A stretch of DNA of 64,000 nucleotides, taken from JAKSPM01 sp964450645 (GTDB lineage: Bacteria; Bacillota; Clostridia; Oscillospirales; Oscillospiraceae). Where the stretch lies: contig CAYVEB010000001.1 in assembly GCA_964450645.1 (NCBI GenBank), positions 62,001 to 126,000 on the forward strand, read 5' to 3'. Below the pieces are notes generated by a model that had not been told where the DNA came from, did not search any database, and saw only the letters and a program-made list of their open reading frames with translations. The first letter of the stretch is position 1. Each line of letters begins with the position of its first letter. Both the position numbers and the translations under genes were made by a program. This document shows positions 17,871 to 26,347 of the stretch, one piece after another.

Positions 17871-18470
17871 TCAAAGTTCCTCCTTTAAAGTGTCCAGGCG
17901 GTAGGCCGCTCGGTATTTCTGCGCGGTGAGAATCGTCGTGATTTCATCGCAGGCCTGGGCGACCGTCCGGTTCAAAACAATGTAGTCATAGCGGCTGGCC
18001 AGGGCATATTCTCGCCGGGCAGCTTCCAATCGTCCGGCAATCGACTCTGGCGACGTGTCTCCCCGTCCCCGCAGGCGGCGCTCCAGCTCGGCAAACGACG
18101 GCGCGGCCAAAAACACCAGCAGCGCGTCCGGCCGCGTCTGCTTGACGCGCAGCGCGCCCTGTACTTCAATTTCCAGCAGCACGTCCCGCCCCGCGTCCAG
18201 CGCCGCGTCCACCGGCGCGGCGGGGGTTCCGTAGTAGTTGTCCACGTAGCGCGCATATTCCAGCAGCTCGTTGCGCGCAATCATCTGTTCAAAACGCTGC
18301 TTGCTGATAAAATGGTAGTCCACGCCGTCGGTCTCGCTGGGGCGGCGCGCGCGGGTCGTGGCGGATACGGAAAAATAGAGGTCGGGATTTTGCCGCAGCA
18401 GCGTCTTGCATACCGTCCCTTTCCCCGTGCCGGACGCGCCGGAGACGACGATGATCTGTCCTCGTTTCAT
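17871..18470 (-). CDS. gmk: Guanylate kinase
   Basis: A 199-residue enzyme converting GMP and ATP to GDP and ADP, also the last step of dGMP salvage. The P-loop GASGTGKGT is at 10-18. The GMP-binding block includes SVSATTRARRPSETDGVDYHF, and the lid segment has RLRGRGDTSPESI. Its start overlaps the remA stop by 4 nt. The downstream neighbour is rpoZ. Confidence 0.96.
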   Translation of the reverse strand: MKRGQIIVVSGASGTGKGTVCKTLLRQNPDLYFSVSATTRARRPSETDGVDYHFISKQRFEQMIARNELLEYARYVDNYYGTPAAPVDAALDAGRDVLLEIEVQGALRVKQTRPDALLVFLAAPSFAELERRLRGRGDTSPESIAGRLEAARREYALASRYDYIVLNRTVAQACDEITTILTAQKYRAAYRLDTLKEEL

Positions 18471-18751
18471 AATGCGTCCTCCGTTCCCAGGTCTTCCGCC
18501 GCCGGTTCCTCCACCGGCTTGTCCTTCAACCGCGCGGCGATCTTATCCGGCGCGACGCCCGACAAAATCACATGATCCGTGTCCATAATCAAAACCGCCC
18601 TGGTCTTTCTGCCGAAGCTGGCGTCGATGAGCATCCCCCGCTCCTTCGCCTCCTGCACCAGCCGCTTGATCGGAGCCGAGTCCGGGCTGAGGATACTGAG
18701 CAGCCGTTCGGCCGCGACCAGATTCCCAAAGCCAATATTCACCAGCCGCAT
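18467..18751 (-). CDS. remA: RemA-family regulator (DUF370)
   Basis: A 94-residue protein starting MRLVNIGFGNLVAAERLLSI. It has the conserved core SAPIKRLVQEAKERGMLIDA and GRKTRAVLIMDTDHVILS. In Bacillus RemA is a DNA-binding activator of matrix genes. The C-terminal 15 residues after the core are acidic and of low complexity, an extension that many homologues lack. The position between yicC and gmk is the conserved one. Confidence 0.92.
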   Translation of the reverse strand: MRLVNIGFGNLVAAERLLSILSPDSAPIKRLVQEAKERGMLIDASFGRKTRAVLIMDTDHVILSGVAPDKIAARLKDKPVEEPAAEDLGTEDAL

Positions 18752-18764
18752 GGACGTCCCTCCG

Positions 18765-19643
18765 TTATTCGATATTTTGAATTTGTTCGCGAATTTTTTC
18801 CAATTCGGCTTTCATTTCCACCACGGTTTTTGCCTGTTCGAGGTCGCTGCCCTTCGAGCCGATGGTATTTGCCTCGCGATTCATCTCCTGCATAAGAAAA
18901 TCCAGCTTTCGTCCGATGGGGCCGCCCTGGGTCAGCATGGTTTCCATCTGCGCTAAATGACTACGCAGGCGGACGGTTTCCTCATCTACCGCGACCTTAT
19001 CGGCAAAAATGGCAGCCTCGGTCAGAATTCTCGCTTCGTCGATGGTGGTGGACGCCAGCGCCTCCTGCATCCGGGCGCTCAGCTTCGCCCGATATTCGGC
19101 CACGGTTTCGGGGCTTCGCCGCTCCACCTGCTCCACCAGCGCCAAAACCGTCTTCGCGCGGCTGCGCAGATCCCGCTCCAGCGCCTCGCCCTCGGCCTGG
19201 CGCATGTGGTTGTAGGCCGCCAGCGCCTGCTCCGTCACTGCGCACAGATCCTGCAGGATCTGCGCCTCGTCGGTTTCCTGTTTTTCCACCGTCAGCACCT
19301 CTGGCAAACGCGCCAGCGCCGTAACCGTGACGTCGTCCGTCACGCCATAGTCCCTGCCGATCTCCTGCATAGCGTGCAGATATCCCTCCAGAACTGGCCG
19401 GTTGATGGAAATGCTCCAATCCAGCGCTTGCGAGACGTCCACCGTGATATACACATCCACCTTGCCCCGGGTAACCGATTCTTTGATCCGTTTTTTAATC
19501 GGCTCCTCCGCGAAGCCGAACGCCCGCGGCAATTTCACCGAACAGTCCAAATACCGATTGTTTACCGATCGGATCTCCACCGTGATTTCCCGGCCGGACA
19601 GGGTTTGAACCGCCCTTCCGTAGCCAGTCATGCTGTTGATCAA
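18765..19643 (-). CDS. YicC/YloC family endoribonuclease
   Basis: A 292-residue YicC family protein. The N-terminus INSMTGYGRA and the C-terminal QEMNREANTIGSKGSD block are the family signatures. Family members have been reported as endoribonucleases acting on RNA, so a role in RNA turnover is likely. The TTG at 19643 is preferred (GGGAG upstream, and it gives the usual extra residues before SMTGYG); the ATG at 19631 is the alternative. It is coupled by position to remA and gmk. Confidence 0.9.
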   Translation of the reverse strand: MINSMTGYGRAVQTLSGREITVEIRSVNNRYLDCSVKLPRAFGFAEEPIKKRIKESVTRGKVDVYITVDVSQALDWSISINRPVLEGYLHAMQEIGRDYGVTDDVTVTALARLPEVLTVEKQETDEAQILQDLCAVTEQALAAYNHMRQAEGEALERDLRSRAKTVLALVEQVERRSPETVAEYRAKLSARMQEALASTTIDEARILTEAAIFADKVAVDEETVRLRSHLAQMETMLTQGGPIGRKLDFLMQEMNREANTIGSKGSDLEQAKTVVEMKAELEKIREQIQNIE

Positions 19644-19672
19644 CCTGATCGCTCCCTCTCTATCGCATATGT

Positions 19673-20272
19673 TCACCGGCAGCCGCCGCACAGACAGTTC
19701 AGGCACATCATCGTGCTGCAGCAGTCGCACATGTCGGTCTGGGTATACTCGCCGTTGCGGCGGTACGGATATCCTCCTCCGCCCATTCTGGCCAGGGCCT
19801 GGCGGTATTCCAGGTTCTCCGGATCCATCTGGCAGGCGATCCGGAAATTTTGCCGCGCTTCGTCGGCCCAGCCGCGCCGGTAGGCCACCGCGCCGCGCAG
19901 ATAGTACCACTCCGCGTCCTTAGTTGCCATAGCGTTGAGCATATTGTCCGCCTCGTCGATGCGGTTTTCATTGATCGCGCGGCGAATCTGGGCGTATTCG
20001 GCCCGCGCGGAGCTGCTGGAAGACTGGCCAGAGTAGCCGCCGGAACCGCCGTAGCTGCCGGAACTTCCGCCGGAAACGCCGCCCGAGCGCATCTTGGTGA
20101 TGGCGTCGTAGGCCTCGTTGATTTCCTTCATCTTCTCCTGGGCCAAGTCGGCCAGGGGATTGTTGGCGTAGTTATCCGGGTGGTACTTGCGCGCCAAATC
20201 CCGGTAGGCTTTTTTCACTTCATCGTCTGTGGCGTTCGGGGAAACGCCCAATACTTCATAGGGATCTTTCAT
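19673..20272 (-). CDS. J-domain protein with TPR-like region and Cys-rich tail
   Basis: A 199-residue protein. The J-domain (about 1-62) has HPD at 31-33, so it should stimulate an Hsp70. A Gly/Ser-rich linker (about 63-92) leads to a helical TPR-like segment with NMLNAMATKDAEWYYLRGAVAYRRG. The C-terminus has seven Cys in about 18 residues (CDCCSTMMCLNCLCGGC), possibly metal-binding or acylated. The start overlaps the DUF5685 stop by 4 nt, so the two are probably made together. The client is unknown. Confidence 0.88.
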   Translation of the reverse strand: MKDPYEVLGVSPNATDDEVKKAYRDLARKYHPDNYANNPLADLAQEKMKEINEAYDAITKMRSGGVSGGSSGSYGGSGGYSGQSSSSSARAEYAQIRRAINENRIDEADNMLNAMATKDAEWYYLRGAVAYRRGWADEARQNFRIACQMDPENLEYRQALARMGGGGYPYRRNGEYTQTDMCDCCSTMMCLNCLCGGCR

Positions 20273-21135
20273 GCCTTACTCCTGTTTTTCCGGAACAATC
20301 CCGCCGCCACACTTTTCAGCACCAGGGGCATTCCGTCGTATATAATATTTTCCAGCAACTCCCGGTGGCTCTGGCAGTCGAGCAGCTCCAGCGCCGAGGC
20401 TGCCATGCCCACGGAATAGTCCACGGATTGGAGAAATTCCTCTTTGTCCTCCGCCCGCAGCGCGCCTCCCGACAACGCATAGCGGTAGCGCAGGGGATTA
20501 TAGTTGCCCGTTTTCACATCCTTCGCCAGATCGTCCAGAGCGTCCACCAGGTATAAGTACCGGCCCACGTGATAGAGGATCTGTCCCAAAACGCGCCGTG
20601 TCCGCTCGTCGCCCGCCGCGCAGCCCTGAAGCAGCGCTCCAAACGTGTCCGCCGCCCGGTCGGCGCTGGCACAGCGCGCCTGCTCCAGCGCACGCAGCCG
20701 GGCCATCTGCCTCTCCACGCACCGGGAAAACTCCGGCAGCCGCCGGTTGGCCGCCCGTTCCGCTCCGCGAAGGCCCCTCAGCAGCAGCCCCGCAACCCAC
20801 CGCCGCCAAAAGCCGCCGTCCGCGCGTTCGTCCCGGAGCTTCCACACCGACACGATTACGCTCACATCGGCGGCATAGGCCATGGTTTCATCCTCTTCCC
20901 GGCACCGCTTTCTGCAAAACGGGTTGGCCGGACAGTAGCAGGCTTTCACCGGCCCCTCCAGCCGCGCGGCGGCCAGCAGCGCATAGAGAAATGTGATATC
21001 GTAGCTGACCAAAAACCGTGCGAAAAAGCCATAGCGTTTCCCCAGGCAGCGGCACAGGCCGCAGTAGTCGGCCCGGTATTGCGCCAGCGCCTGGTCGGAG
21101 AGCTTTTTCCGATAGGGTAAAATATAACCAAACAT
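20269..21135 (-). CDS. DUF5685 family protein
   Basis: A 288-residue, largely helical protein. It has a conserved N-terminal Cys set, CGLCRC at 25-30 and CYCPANPFCRKRC at 67-79, which looks like a metal or cluster site. A D198-x2-DD-x3-D206 motif in YLYLVDALDDLAKDVKTG recalls the Asp-rich metal site of all-alpha isoprenoid synthases, but no function is established to my knowledge. It is translationally coupled to the J-domain gene and lies 2 bp after the RseC-like gene. Confidence 0.8.
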   Translation of the reverse strand: MFGYILPYRKKLSDQALAQYRADYCGLCRCLGKRYGFFARFLVSYDITFLYALLAAARLEGPVKACYCPANPFCRKRCREEDETMAYAADVSVIVSVWKLRDERADGGFWRRWVAGLLLRGLRGAERAANRRLPEFSRCVERQMARLRALEQARCASADRAADTFGALLQGCAAGDERTRRVLGQILYHVGRYLYLVDALDDLAKDVKTGNYNPLRYRYALSGGALRAEDKEEFLQSVDYSVGMAASALELLDCQSHRELLENIIYDGMPLVLKSVAAGLFRKNRSKA

Positions 21136-21137
21136 AC

Positions 21138-21560
21138 TTATTCCGCCCGGCGCACAATCTCGCAGATCTCAAACGCAATCTTGTTCTTTTTGCGCACATG
21201 GGCGTGATAGACCAAAGCCAGGCCGATTCCCAGCGCAAAGCCCGCCCCGCCCCACACGACCGAGGGCAGCGGCAGCGCCGTTCCCACCGCGTAGCCGATG
21301 AAAAACAGCGCCAACGGCGCCAAGTAGACCAGCGCGGCCGCCGCCAGAACGGCATGGCTGGCGGATTGCACCTTGACCACATCGCCTACTTGGGCGCCGA
21401 CGAGGTTCTTTGCCACCGCCGTCACTGTGCGGCCCGCCGCGTCGCAGAGCTGGCACGCATGGCAATCTCCGCCGCACGCGCCGGCCCGCTCCACGCTGAC
21501 AACCGCCCGTTCCGCGTCCAAAAGACGCGCTACCGTCATCTGCTGTACCATAGGCGTCAC
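21138..21560 (-). CDS. RseC/MucC-family membrane protein
   Basis: A 140-residue protein with the RseC layout: an N-terminal small beta domain with a Cys cluster (CGGDCHACQLC), then two membrane spans (about 70-92 and 95-117) and a short basic tail. Relatives act near SoxR-reducing or Rnf-type electron-transfer systems. A GTG start at 21560 overlaps the upstream stop as GTGA; an ATG at 21551 is the alternative. Neither has a strong ribosome-binding site, so coupling is likely. Confidence 0.8.
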   Translation of the reverse strand: MTPMVQQMTVARLLDAERAVVSVERAGACGGDCHACQLCDAAGRTVTAVAKNLVGAQVGDVVKVQSASHAVLAAAALVYLAPLALFFIGYAVGTALPLPSVVWGGAGFALGIGLALVYHAHVRKKNKIAFEICEIVRRAE

Positions 21561-22624
21561 GTCGTATTCGTATTGGCGTCGGACGGATCCGGTTCCGTTT
21601 CCGCCACCGTCTCCGGCTCTGGGGTGGCGCGGACGGCAACCGTCGCCTTGACGTTCACGCCGTCAAACTTTTCATCCGCGTTGGAATAGACCACCAAACC
21701 GCTCTCCAAGCTGATGATCGCATTCAGCTCCCAGACCTCCTTTTGCGCGGTTACGCCGGTCATATCCACGGTGATGGGGATCTGGCGCGGCAGCTTCTCC
21801 AAGGCCGCGCTGTCGCCGGTGATCAGGATGGTCTGCGGCGACAGGCTCGTGCGCACGACCTCCACCCCGTCCGCCAGATTTTGATATTCCGGCCGGAGCA
21901 GCACTTCCCGGTACTGCAGCACCGGCAGCGTTACAACTACTTCGTCGCCGCTTCCCTCGCTGTTGGCGGCACGGGTGGCCGACACCGTCGTCAGGTTGGA
22001 GAGCGTGACCGGCTCGCCTTTCTCGTCCAGCAGGCTATAGGAATAGATCCTCGTCTCGGACGCGTTGATGCCCGACACATCCACGTCCACCCGCATCTGG
22101 CTGATCGGCTCCACCTCATAGCTGGGGCCAGTGATGGTGATCGACTCCACGTCGCAGTCGACGCTGTCGAGCAGATATCCTTTCGCGGGCGTCCCCGTCA
22201 AAACTACATCCGGCTTGAGCGTTTTGACCATGGCCAGCGCCACTTCCACATGCACTGTCTCTGGCGACTTGGACTCCACCACCACGTCGCCATTGGCGAC
22301 GGTGTCCGGATAAGTAATGTCATACGTCACGTCCCAGGAGCCTGGCTCTGTGATATTGCTCAAATCCGCGCTGACCCGGACATTTCCCGTGTTTAATTTC
22401 AGCAGATCCGAGCGCCTTCCGCTCACCGTAAGGCTGACGCTCTGATCTTTGCCTGAAGTGAGGATCAGGCCCCGCGCCAGCAAGATATCCTCCATCCGGA
22501 ACTGAACCGGGATCCCGTTGATGGACTGGGTCGTCTCCGGACTGACATAGACCACCGTATAAGCCCAAAGCCCCATGGCGATGAGCAAGGCGAAGACCGC
22601 GGAAATGATCTTATGCGTTTTCAT
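21557..22624 (-). CDS. cdaR: CdaR/YbbR-domain protein, regulator of CdaA
   Basis: A 355-residue protein with one N-terminal membrane span (about 5-25, KIISAVFALLIAMGLWAYTVVYVS) and repeated extracytoplasmic YbbR domains. In Firmicutes CdaR binds and modulates the membrane diadenylate cyclase CdaA, encoded just upstream. The ATG at 22624 is preferred because AAAGGA lies 8 nt before it; the ATG at 22633 overlaps the cdaA stop. An acidic, Thr-rich C-terminus of about 25 residues ends the protein. Confidence 0.9.
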   Translation of the reverse strand: MKTHKIISAVFALLIAMGLWAYTVVYVSPETTQSINGIPVQFRMEDILLARGLILTSGKDQSVSLTVSGRRSDLLKLNTGNVRVSADLSNITEPGSWDVTYDITYPDTVANGDVVVESKSPETVHVEVALAMVKTLKPDVVLTGTPAKGYLLDSVDCDVESITITGPSYEVEPISQMRVDVDVSGINASETRIYSYSLLDEKGEPVTLSNLTTVSATRAANSEGSGDEVVVTLPVLQYREVLLRPEYQNLADGVEVVRTSLSPQTILITGDSAALEKLPRQIPITVDMTGVTAQKEVWELNAIISLESGLVVYSNADEKFDGVNVKATVAVRATPEPETVAETEPDPSDANTNTT

Positions 22625-22625
22625 A

Positions 22626-23486
22626 TCAGTCATCCTTTCGTCTGATCTGACTTCTCACCCGATTCCAAAATTTCTTTCTCTTGCCGCCCATATCGGGCGC
22701 CAGTTCCATGTGCAGCAGCTTTTCCAAGGTCTGCGGGGCCAGATGCCGCTTAAGCATCCCGCTGACCGCGACGGAAATCGTGCCGGTCTCCTCTGACACG
22801 ATCACGACCACCGCGTCGGACACCTCGCTCATCCCCACGCCCGCCCGATGCCGGGTACCCAAGTCGCTGCTCAGATTGCGGTTGGCGGTCAGCGGCAGCA
22901 CGCATCCGGCCGCCGCGACGCGCCCTTTGCGGATGATCACCGCGCCGTCGTGCAACGCCGCCTTGGGAAAGAAGATGTTGCGCAGCAGTTCGCTGCTCAC
23001 CCTCGCGTCCACCCGCGTGCCGGTCTTTTCATATTCTTCCAAAAACACGCTGCGTTCAAACACGATCAGCGCACCCACCCGTTCCTGGGACATGGTATCG
23101 CACGCCATAACTGTCTGGGTGATGGCCGGCCCCACCTCATCCGAGACCGGCTTGGAATCCCAGAGCTTGTGCATCGTTTTGCTGCTGATCCGGTCGATCA
23201 CGCGCCGCAGTTCCGGCTGGAAAATCACCACCAGCGCGATGATTCCCAGCTCCAGAATCTGGCCGATGATCCAGTTGATGGTGCGCATTTCCAGCACATT
23301 GGTCAGCCACATCAACAGGAAGAAGCCAATCACCATGCCCGCGATCCGCACGCCATGGGCAGACTGAATCAGATGAATGACCTTATAGATCAAAAACGCG
23401 GTCAGCAGAATATCCAGCACATCTGTCACCCGCAGCGTGGGCAGCAGCATAAAGAAATCGCGGATAGAATTGATAATGTCCGTCAT
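22626..23486 (-). CDS. cdaA: Diadenylate cyclase CdaA
   Basis: A 286-residue membrane enzyme making c-di-AMP from two ATP. Three N-terminal membrane helices (about 20-40, 45-65, 70-92) precede the DisA_N catalytic domain with DGA at 180-182 and RHRAG at 212-216, the two ATP-contact motifs. The start at 23486 has GGGAGAG about 8 nt upstream; an in-frame ATG at 23519 lacks one. It heads the long minus-strand housekeeping run, with cdaR following. c-di-AMP controls potassium and osmolyte balance in related bacteria. Confidence 0.95.
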   Translation of the reverse strand: MTDIINSIRDFFMLLPTLRVTDVLDILLTAFLIYKVIHLIQSAHGVRIAGMVIGFFLLMWLTNVLEMRTINWIIGQILELGIIALVVIFQPELRRVIDRISSKTMHKLWDSKPVSDEVGPAITQTVMACDTMSQERVGALIVFERSVFLEEYEKTGTRVDARVSSELLRNIFFPKAALHDGAVIIRKGRVAAAGCVLPLTANRNLSSDLGTRHRAGVGMSEVSDAVVVIVSEETGTISVAVSGMLKRHLAPQTLEKLLHMELAPDMGGKRKKFWNRVRSQIRRKDD

Positions 23487-23544
23487 AAGGTTCTCTCCCG
23501 TATGGATTGCTTCCAGCATATACCGCTAGTTATCCTTATACACC

Positions 23545-23573
23545 ATTATATCCTAATTTCCCCACAATAGCAA
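23545..23573 (-). promoter_or_regulatory. Promoter of the cdaA-cdaR run
   Basis: On the minus strand TTGCTA (23568-23573) and a perfect TATAAT (23545-23550) are separated by 17 nt, about 60 bp upstream of cdaA. It probably drives much of the codirectional genes down to rsgA. Consensus match only. Confidence 0.65.
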
Positions 23574-23597
23574 GGCCGAATCCGCTGAATTTTTCAT

Positions 23598-24707
23598 TTA
23601 TCTGCGCACAATTTCCCGCAGCTCCGCCAAAAAAACCTGGATTTCCTCGCCGGTATTGAACGTCGAGAAGCTCGCCCGCACCGTACCTTCCTCCAGCGTT
23701 CCGGCGCTCTCATGGGCGCGCGGCGCGCAGTGCAGTCCCGCCCGCACCGCGATTTCCCGCCGTGCCAGGGCCTCCGCGACCTCCTCGCAGTCCTGGCCTG
23801 ACACCTGAAACGACACCACGCCGCTCTGATTTTCCCCCGAAAAGACCCGCACGCCGTCGATATTCTCCAGTCCCTCGATCAGCTGCCGGGCCAGGCGCCG
23901 TTCCTGGCCGCGGATCTGCTCCAGGCCCCGGCGGGCCACATAGTCCAGTCCGGCCGACAGCCCGCAGATCCCTGGCACGTTTCCTGTCCCCGCCTCGGCG
24001 CCGTCCGGCAGCCAGTCGGGCATCTGCTGCAGGGCGGATTGACTGCCGGTGCCGCCTTCGATGAGCGGTCCGGGCAGCCGGCCGCACAGCAAAATGCCCG
24101 TCCCCTGCGGGCCGTAGAGCGCCTTATGCCCCGGCATGGCGATGAACGCCGCGCCGGTTTTTTCCAGGGAAACCTGTTCGATTCCCGCCGCCTGCGCCGC
24201 GTCGATGATCAGCGGGACGCCCCGCGCGCGGCAAAGCCGCGCGATTTGAGGAACCGGCAGCACATACCCGAACACATTGGAAACCTGCGTGCAGATCACC
24301 GCAGCCGTGTCCTGGGTGATGGACTGTTCAAACGCGCGAAGGGTGTCGGCCGGATCGAACAAAATTTTTCCGGCCACGGTGATATGTGCGTCCAGCGCGT
24401 GCAGGGGTCTGGTCACGGCGTTGTGTTCAAACCCGGAGATCACCACGCTGTCTCCCGGCGAGATGAGCGTCTTGATCGCCAGGTTAAGTCCATGGGTCGC
24501 GTTAAAGGTGAACACCACCTGCTCCGGCCGGCAGTCGAACAACTCCGCCGCCTGCTCCCGGCAGTGGAACACAGCCTGGGCCGCGGCAAACGCCTGCTGA
24601 TAGCCGCCGCGGCCGGGGCTCGCCATGGTGCGCATGGCGTGTGCGACGGCCGCGTAGACGGACTGGGGTTTTTGCAGCGTAGTCGCGCCACTGTCAAAAT
24701 AAATCAA
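23598..24707 (-). CDS. Cysteine desulfurase family protein (class V aminotransferase fold)
   Basis: A 369-residue PLP enzyme. The PLP Lys is in MPGHKALYGPQGTG, the cofactor Asp in LIIDAAQAAG, and a C-terminal Cys in VRAGLHCAPRAHE matches the persulfide position of the desulfurase subgroup typified by Enterococcus EF2568. The start is a TTG at 24707 overlapping the upstream stop as TTGA, with GGAGGAGGG upstream and the family N-terminus IYFDSGATTLQKP. Coupling to a Se_S_carrier-like gene suggests it mobilises sulfur or selenium for a specific acceptor; that is inference. Confidence 0.87.
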   Translation of the reverse strand: MIYFDSGATTLQKPQSVYAAVAHAMRTMASPGRGGYQQAFAAAQAVFHCREQAAELFDCRPEQVVFTFNATHGLNLAIKTLISPGDSVVISGFEHNAVTRPLHALDAHITVAGKILFDPADTLRAFEQSITQDTAAVICTQVSNVFGYVLPVPQIARLCRARGVPLIIDAAQAAGIEQVSLEKTGAAFIAMPGHKALYGPQGTGILLCGRLPGPLIEGGTGSQSALQQMPDWLPDGAEAGTGNVPGICGLSAGLDYVARRGLEQIRGQERRLARQLIEGLENIDGVRVFSGENQSGVVSFQVSGQDCEEVAEALARREIAVRAGLHCAPRAHESAGTLEEGTVRASFSTFNTGEEIQVFLAELREIVRR

Positions 24708-24958
24708 ACCGCGCCCTCCTCCCACCAGCCGCCGGCATACCGGCGGTAGACCTTTCGGTACTGCGCGCCGCCGCGCAGCAATTCCCTTCCGGCGTTTCGC
24801 GCCGTCTGCATATTCACACGGATTGCATATCCACAACCTAACTGTTCCAACTGTTTCGGCGTGCGCTGAAGCGCGGCTGGGATTCTCGCTTGCTCCAAAA
24901 CCCGCAGCGCGCGCTGCGCGCCGGTCAGGGAACGGAAGGTAAAATAAACGTCATACAT
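24704..24958 (-). CDS. DUF3343 / putative S-Se carrier protein
   Basis: An 84-residue protein, MYDVYFTFRSLTGAQRALRV, with the single conserved Cys in QLGCGYAIRV. It matches the DUF3343 family, suspected to carry sulfur or selenium. The ATG at 24958 has GGAGGG upstream. It ends in a 4-nt overlap with the cysteine desulfurase gene, so the desulfurase could load this Cys directly. The function is not proven for the family. Confidence 0.8.
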   Translation of the reverse strand: MYDVYFTFRSLTGAQRALRVLEQARIPAALQRTPKQLEQLGCGYAIRVNMQTARNAGRELLRGGAQYRKVYRRYAGGWWEEGAV

Positions 24959-25027
24959 AATATCCCTCCATTCCAACATATGCAAATTGTGTCGGAATTT
25001 CCACCGGCAATTGGCGGGGAGCGAAAG

Positions 25028-25065
25028 CGCCGGAGCCAGAAGGGCGCTCCCTCCCGGCTCCGGCG
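25028..25065 (-). terminator. Possible birA transcription terminator hairpin
   Basis: CGCCGGAGCC and GGCTCCGGCG form a 10-bp stem with an 18-nt loop about 120 bp downstream of birA. Only a short T-run follows on either strand, so it is a weak candidate. Confidence 0.3.
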
Positions 25066-25182
25066 TTCTTGAATCCGGCTGCCGCGCTATAGCCGCGGCT
25101 TAAATATCAATTCTTGCAATTCACACCAGAATAGCAAATTGCAGTTTAAAAGAAAATGTCTCATTTTTATGGAAAAATCGTA

Positions 25183-26169
25183 TCAGACATACCCGTACAT
25201 GCCCCGGACGGAAACCTCGCCGGACAAAATCCGATCCTTTGTGCCGTCGGCGTAGGTGACCAGCAACGCCGCGTTTTCATCGATTCCGTCGGCGTGGGCG
25301 GGAAGGACGCTGTCCGCGCGGAGAATCTGGACGTCCTTGCCGATGGTCACGCAGTCGCGGGTATAGCGTTCCAGCCACGCCTCCTTTTCCGTCATGCACT
25401 CCCGGCTCATCCGCTCCAGCTGTTCGATCATGCGTGCCGCCAAGACGTGGCGATCGACGGGCCGCCCCAATTCCATCGCTAGGGACGTGGCCATCGCGCC
25501 CACGTCCGGCGGGAAATCCTGGATCTGCTGGCCGCAGTTGACCCCGATGCCGATGATGGCCGTTTCCACCCATCCGCTCTCCGCTTCCAGGGTCAACTCC
25601 GTCAAAATGCCGCAGAGCTTCTTCTTGCCGATTACCAGATCGTTGGTCCACTTGATTCCCGGACGCAACCCCGTCGTCTCATACACCGCCTGGCAGGTCG
25701 CCTCGGCGGCCAGCGCCGTCAAATGCAGCAGCTGTGCCGGCGGCTGCCGCAGCCGCAGCAGCACGGACAGGTAAACCCCGCGGCCCTTTGGCGAGGAGAA
25801 GCTCCGCCCCATCCGTCCCCGGCCTCCCGTCTGCTGATCCGCGATCACAACGGTCCCGTTGGGCGCAGCAGGCGCGAGCGCCTTGAGGTAGTTGTTGGTG
25901 GAATCCACCGTTTCCAAAACCGTCACCCGGTCCGCCCACGGATGCTCCCCCAGCGCCGACAGCACTCCGGGCCTGGACAGCGCCTGGGGGACGTCGCGCA
26001 GCCGGTAGCCCCGGCGCGGCGCGGACTCGATGGCAAATCCGTCCTGGCGCAGGGCGCTCACCGCCTTGCACACCGCCATCCGGGACACGCCCAGCCGGCT
26101 GCTGATCTGTTGGCCGGAGACCGGGCCTTCCGCCGCCTGAAGAATCTGTAATACCGCTTCTTTCGTCAT
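25183..26169 (-). CDS. birA: Biotin--protein ligase and biotin repressor BirA
   Basis: A 328-residue bifunctional protein. The N-terminal winged helix (about 1-60) includes SGQQISSRLGVSRMAVCKAV. The ligase domain has the biotinyl-AMP loop GGRGRMGRSF, and a C-terminal SH3-like domain follows. It biotinylates carrier proteins such as acetyl-CoA carboxylase and, when loaded with biotinyl-AMP, represses biotin genes. A matching operator lies in front of the divergent bioY (26449-26481). The start at 26169 has GGAGGA upstream; 14 further in-frame codons upstream lack a site. Confidence 0.95.
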   Translation of the reverse strand: MTKEAVLQILQAAEGPVSGQQISSRLGVSRMAVCKAVSALRQDGFAIESAPRRGYRLRDVPQALSRPGVLSALGEHPWADRVTVLETVDSTNNYLKALAPAAPNGTVVIADQQTGGRGRMGRSFSSPKGRGVYLSVLLRLRQPPAQLLHLTALAAEATCQAVYETTGLRPGIKWTNDLVIGKKKLCGILTELTLEAESGWVETAIIGIGVNCGQQIQDFPPDVGAMATSLAMELGRPVDRHVLAARMIEQLERMSRECMTEKEAWLERYTRDCVTIGKDVQILRADSVLPAHADGIDENAALLVTYADGTKDRILSGEVSVRGMYGYV

Positions 26170-26195
26170 AAAGTTTTCCTCCGGGAAGGTCAAAG

Positions 26196-26345
26196 TGCCC
26201 TTAGAAACCACGGCTGACGCCTTGCCGCGCAGCTTGCTGCCGCATCTTTTCCGTCAAACCGCACAAATCTCCCCGGCGGTACGGCTGGACTGCCGCCGCC
26301 GAGTTGGATTGTTTGACGAAAAATCAAACCGCGCATCCGCACCGC
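26196..26345 (+). repeat. Dispersed TIR-bearing repeat, diverged copy C
   Basis: On the plus strand CCACGGCTGACGCCTTG, then GCAGCTTGCTGC and GCATCTTTTCCGTCA, align in order with copies A and B. The later block TTGACGAAAAATCAAACCGC followed by CCGCCTGAATTA aligns with their 3' halves. The middle is poorly conserved and the terminal repeats are hard to define, so this is an old or partial copy. It sits between the divergent birA and bioY genes. Confidence 0.5.
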
Positions 26346-26347
26346 CT

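Noticed and set aside
25028..25065. Strong terminator downstream of birA
   Set aside because: The stem is good, but no U-tract follows on either strand, so only a low-confidence call was kept.
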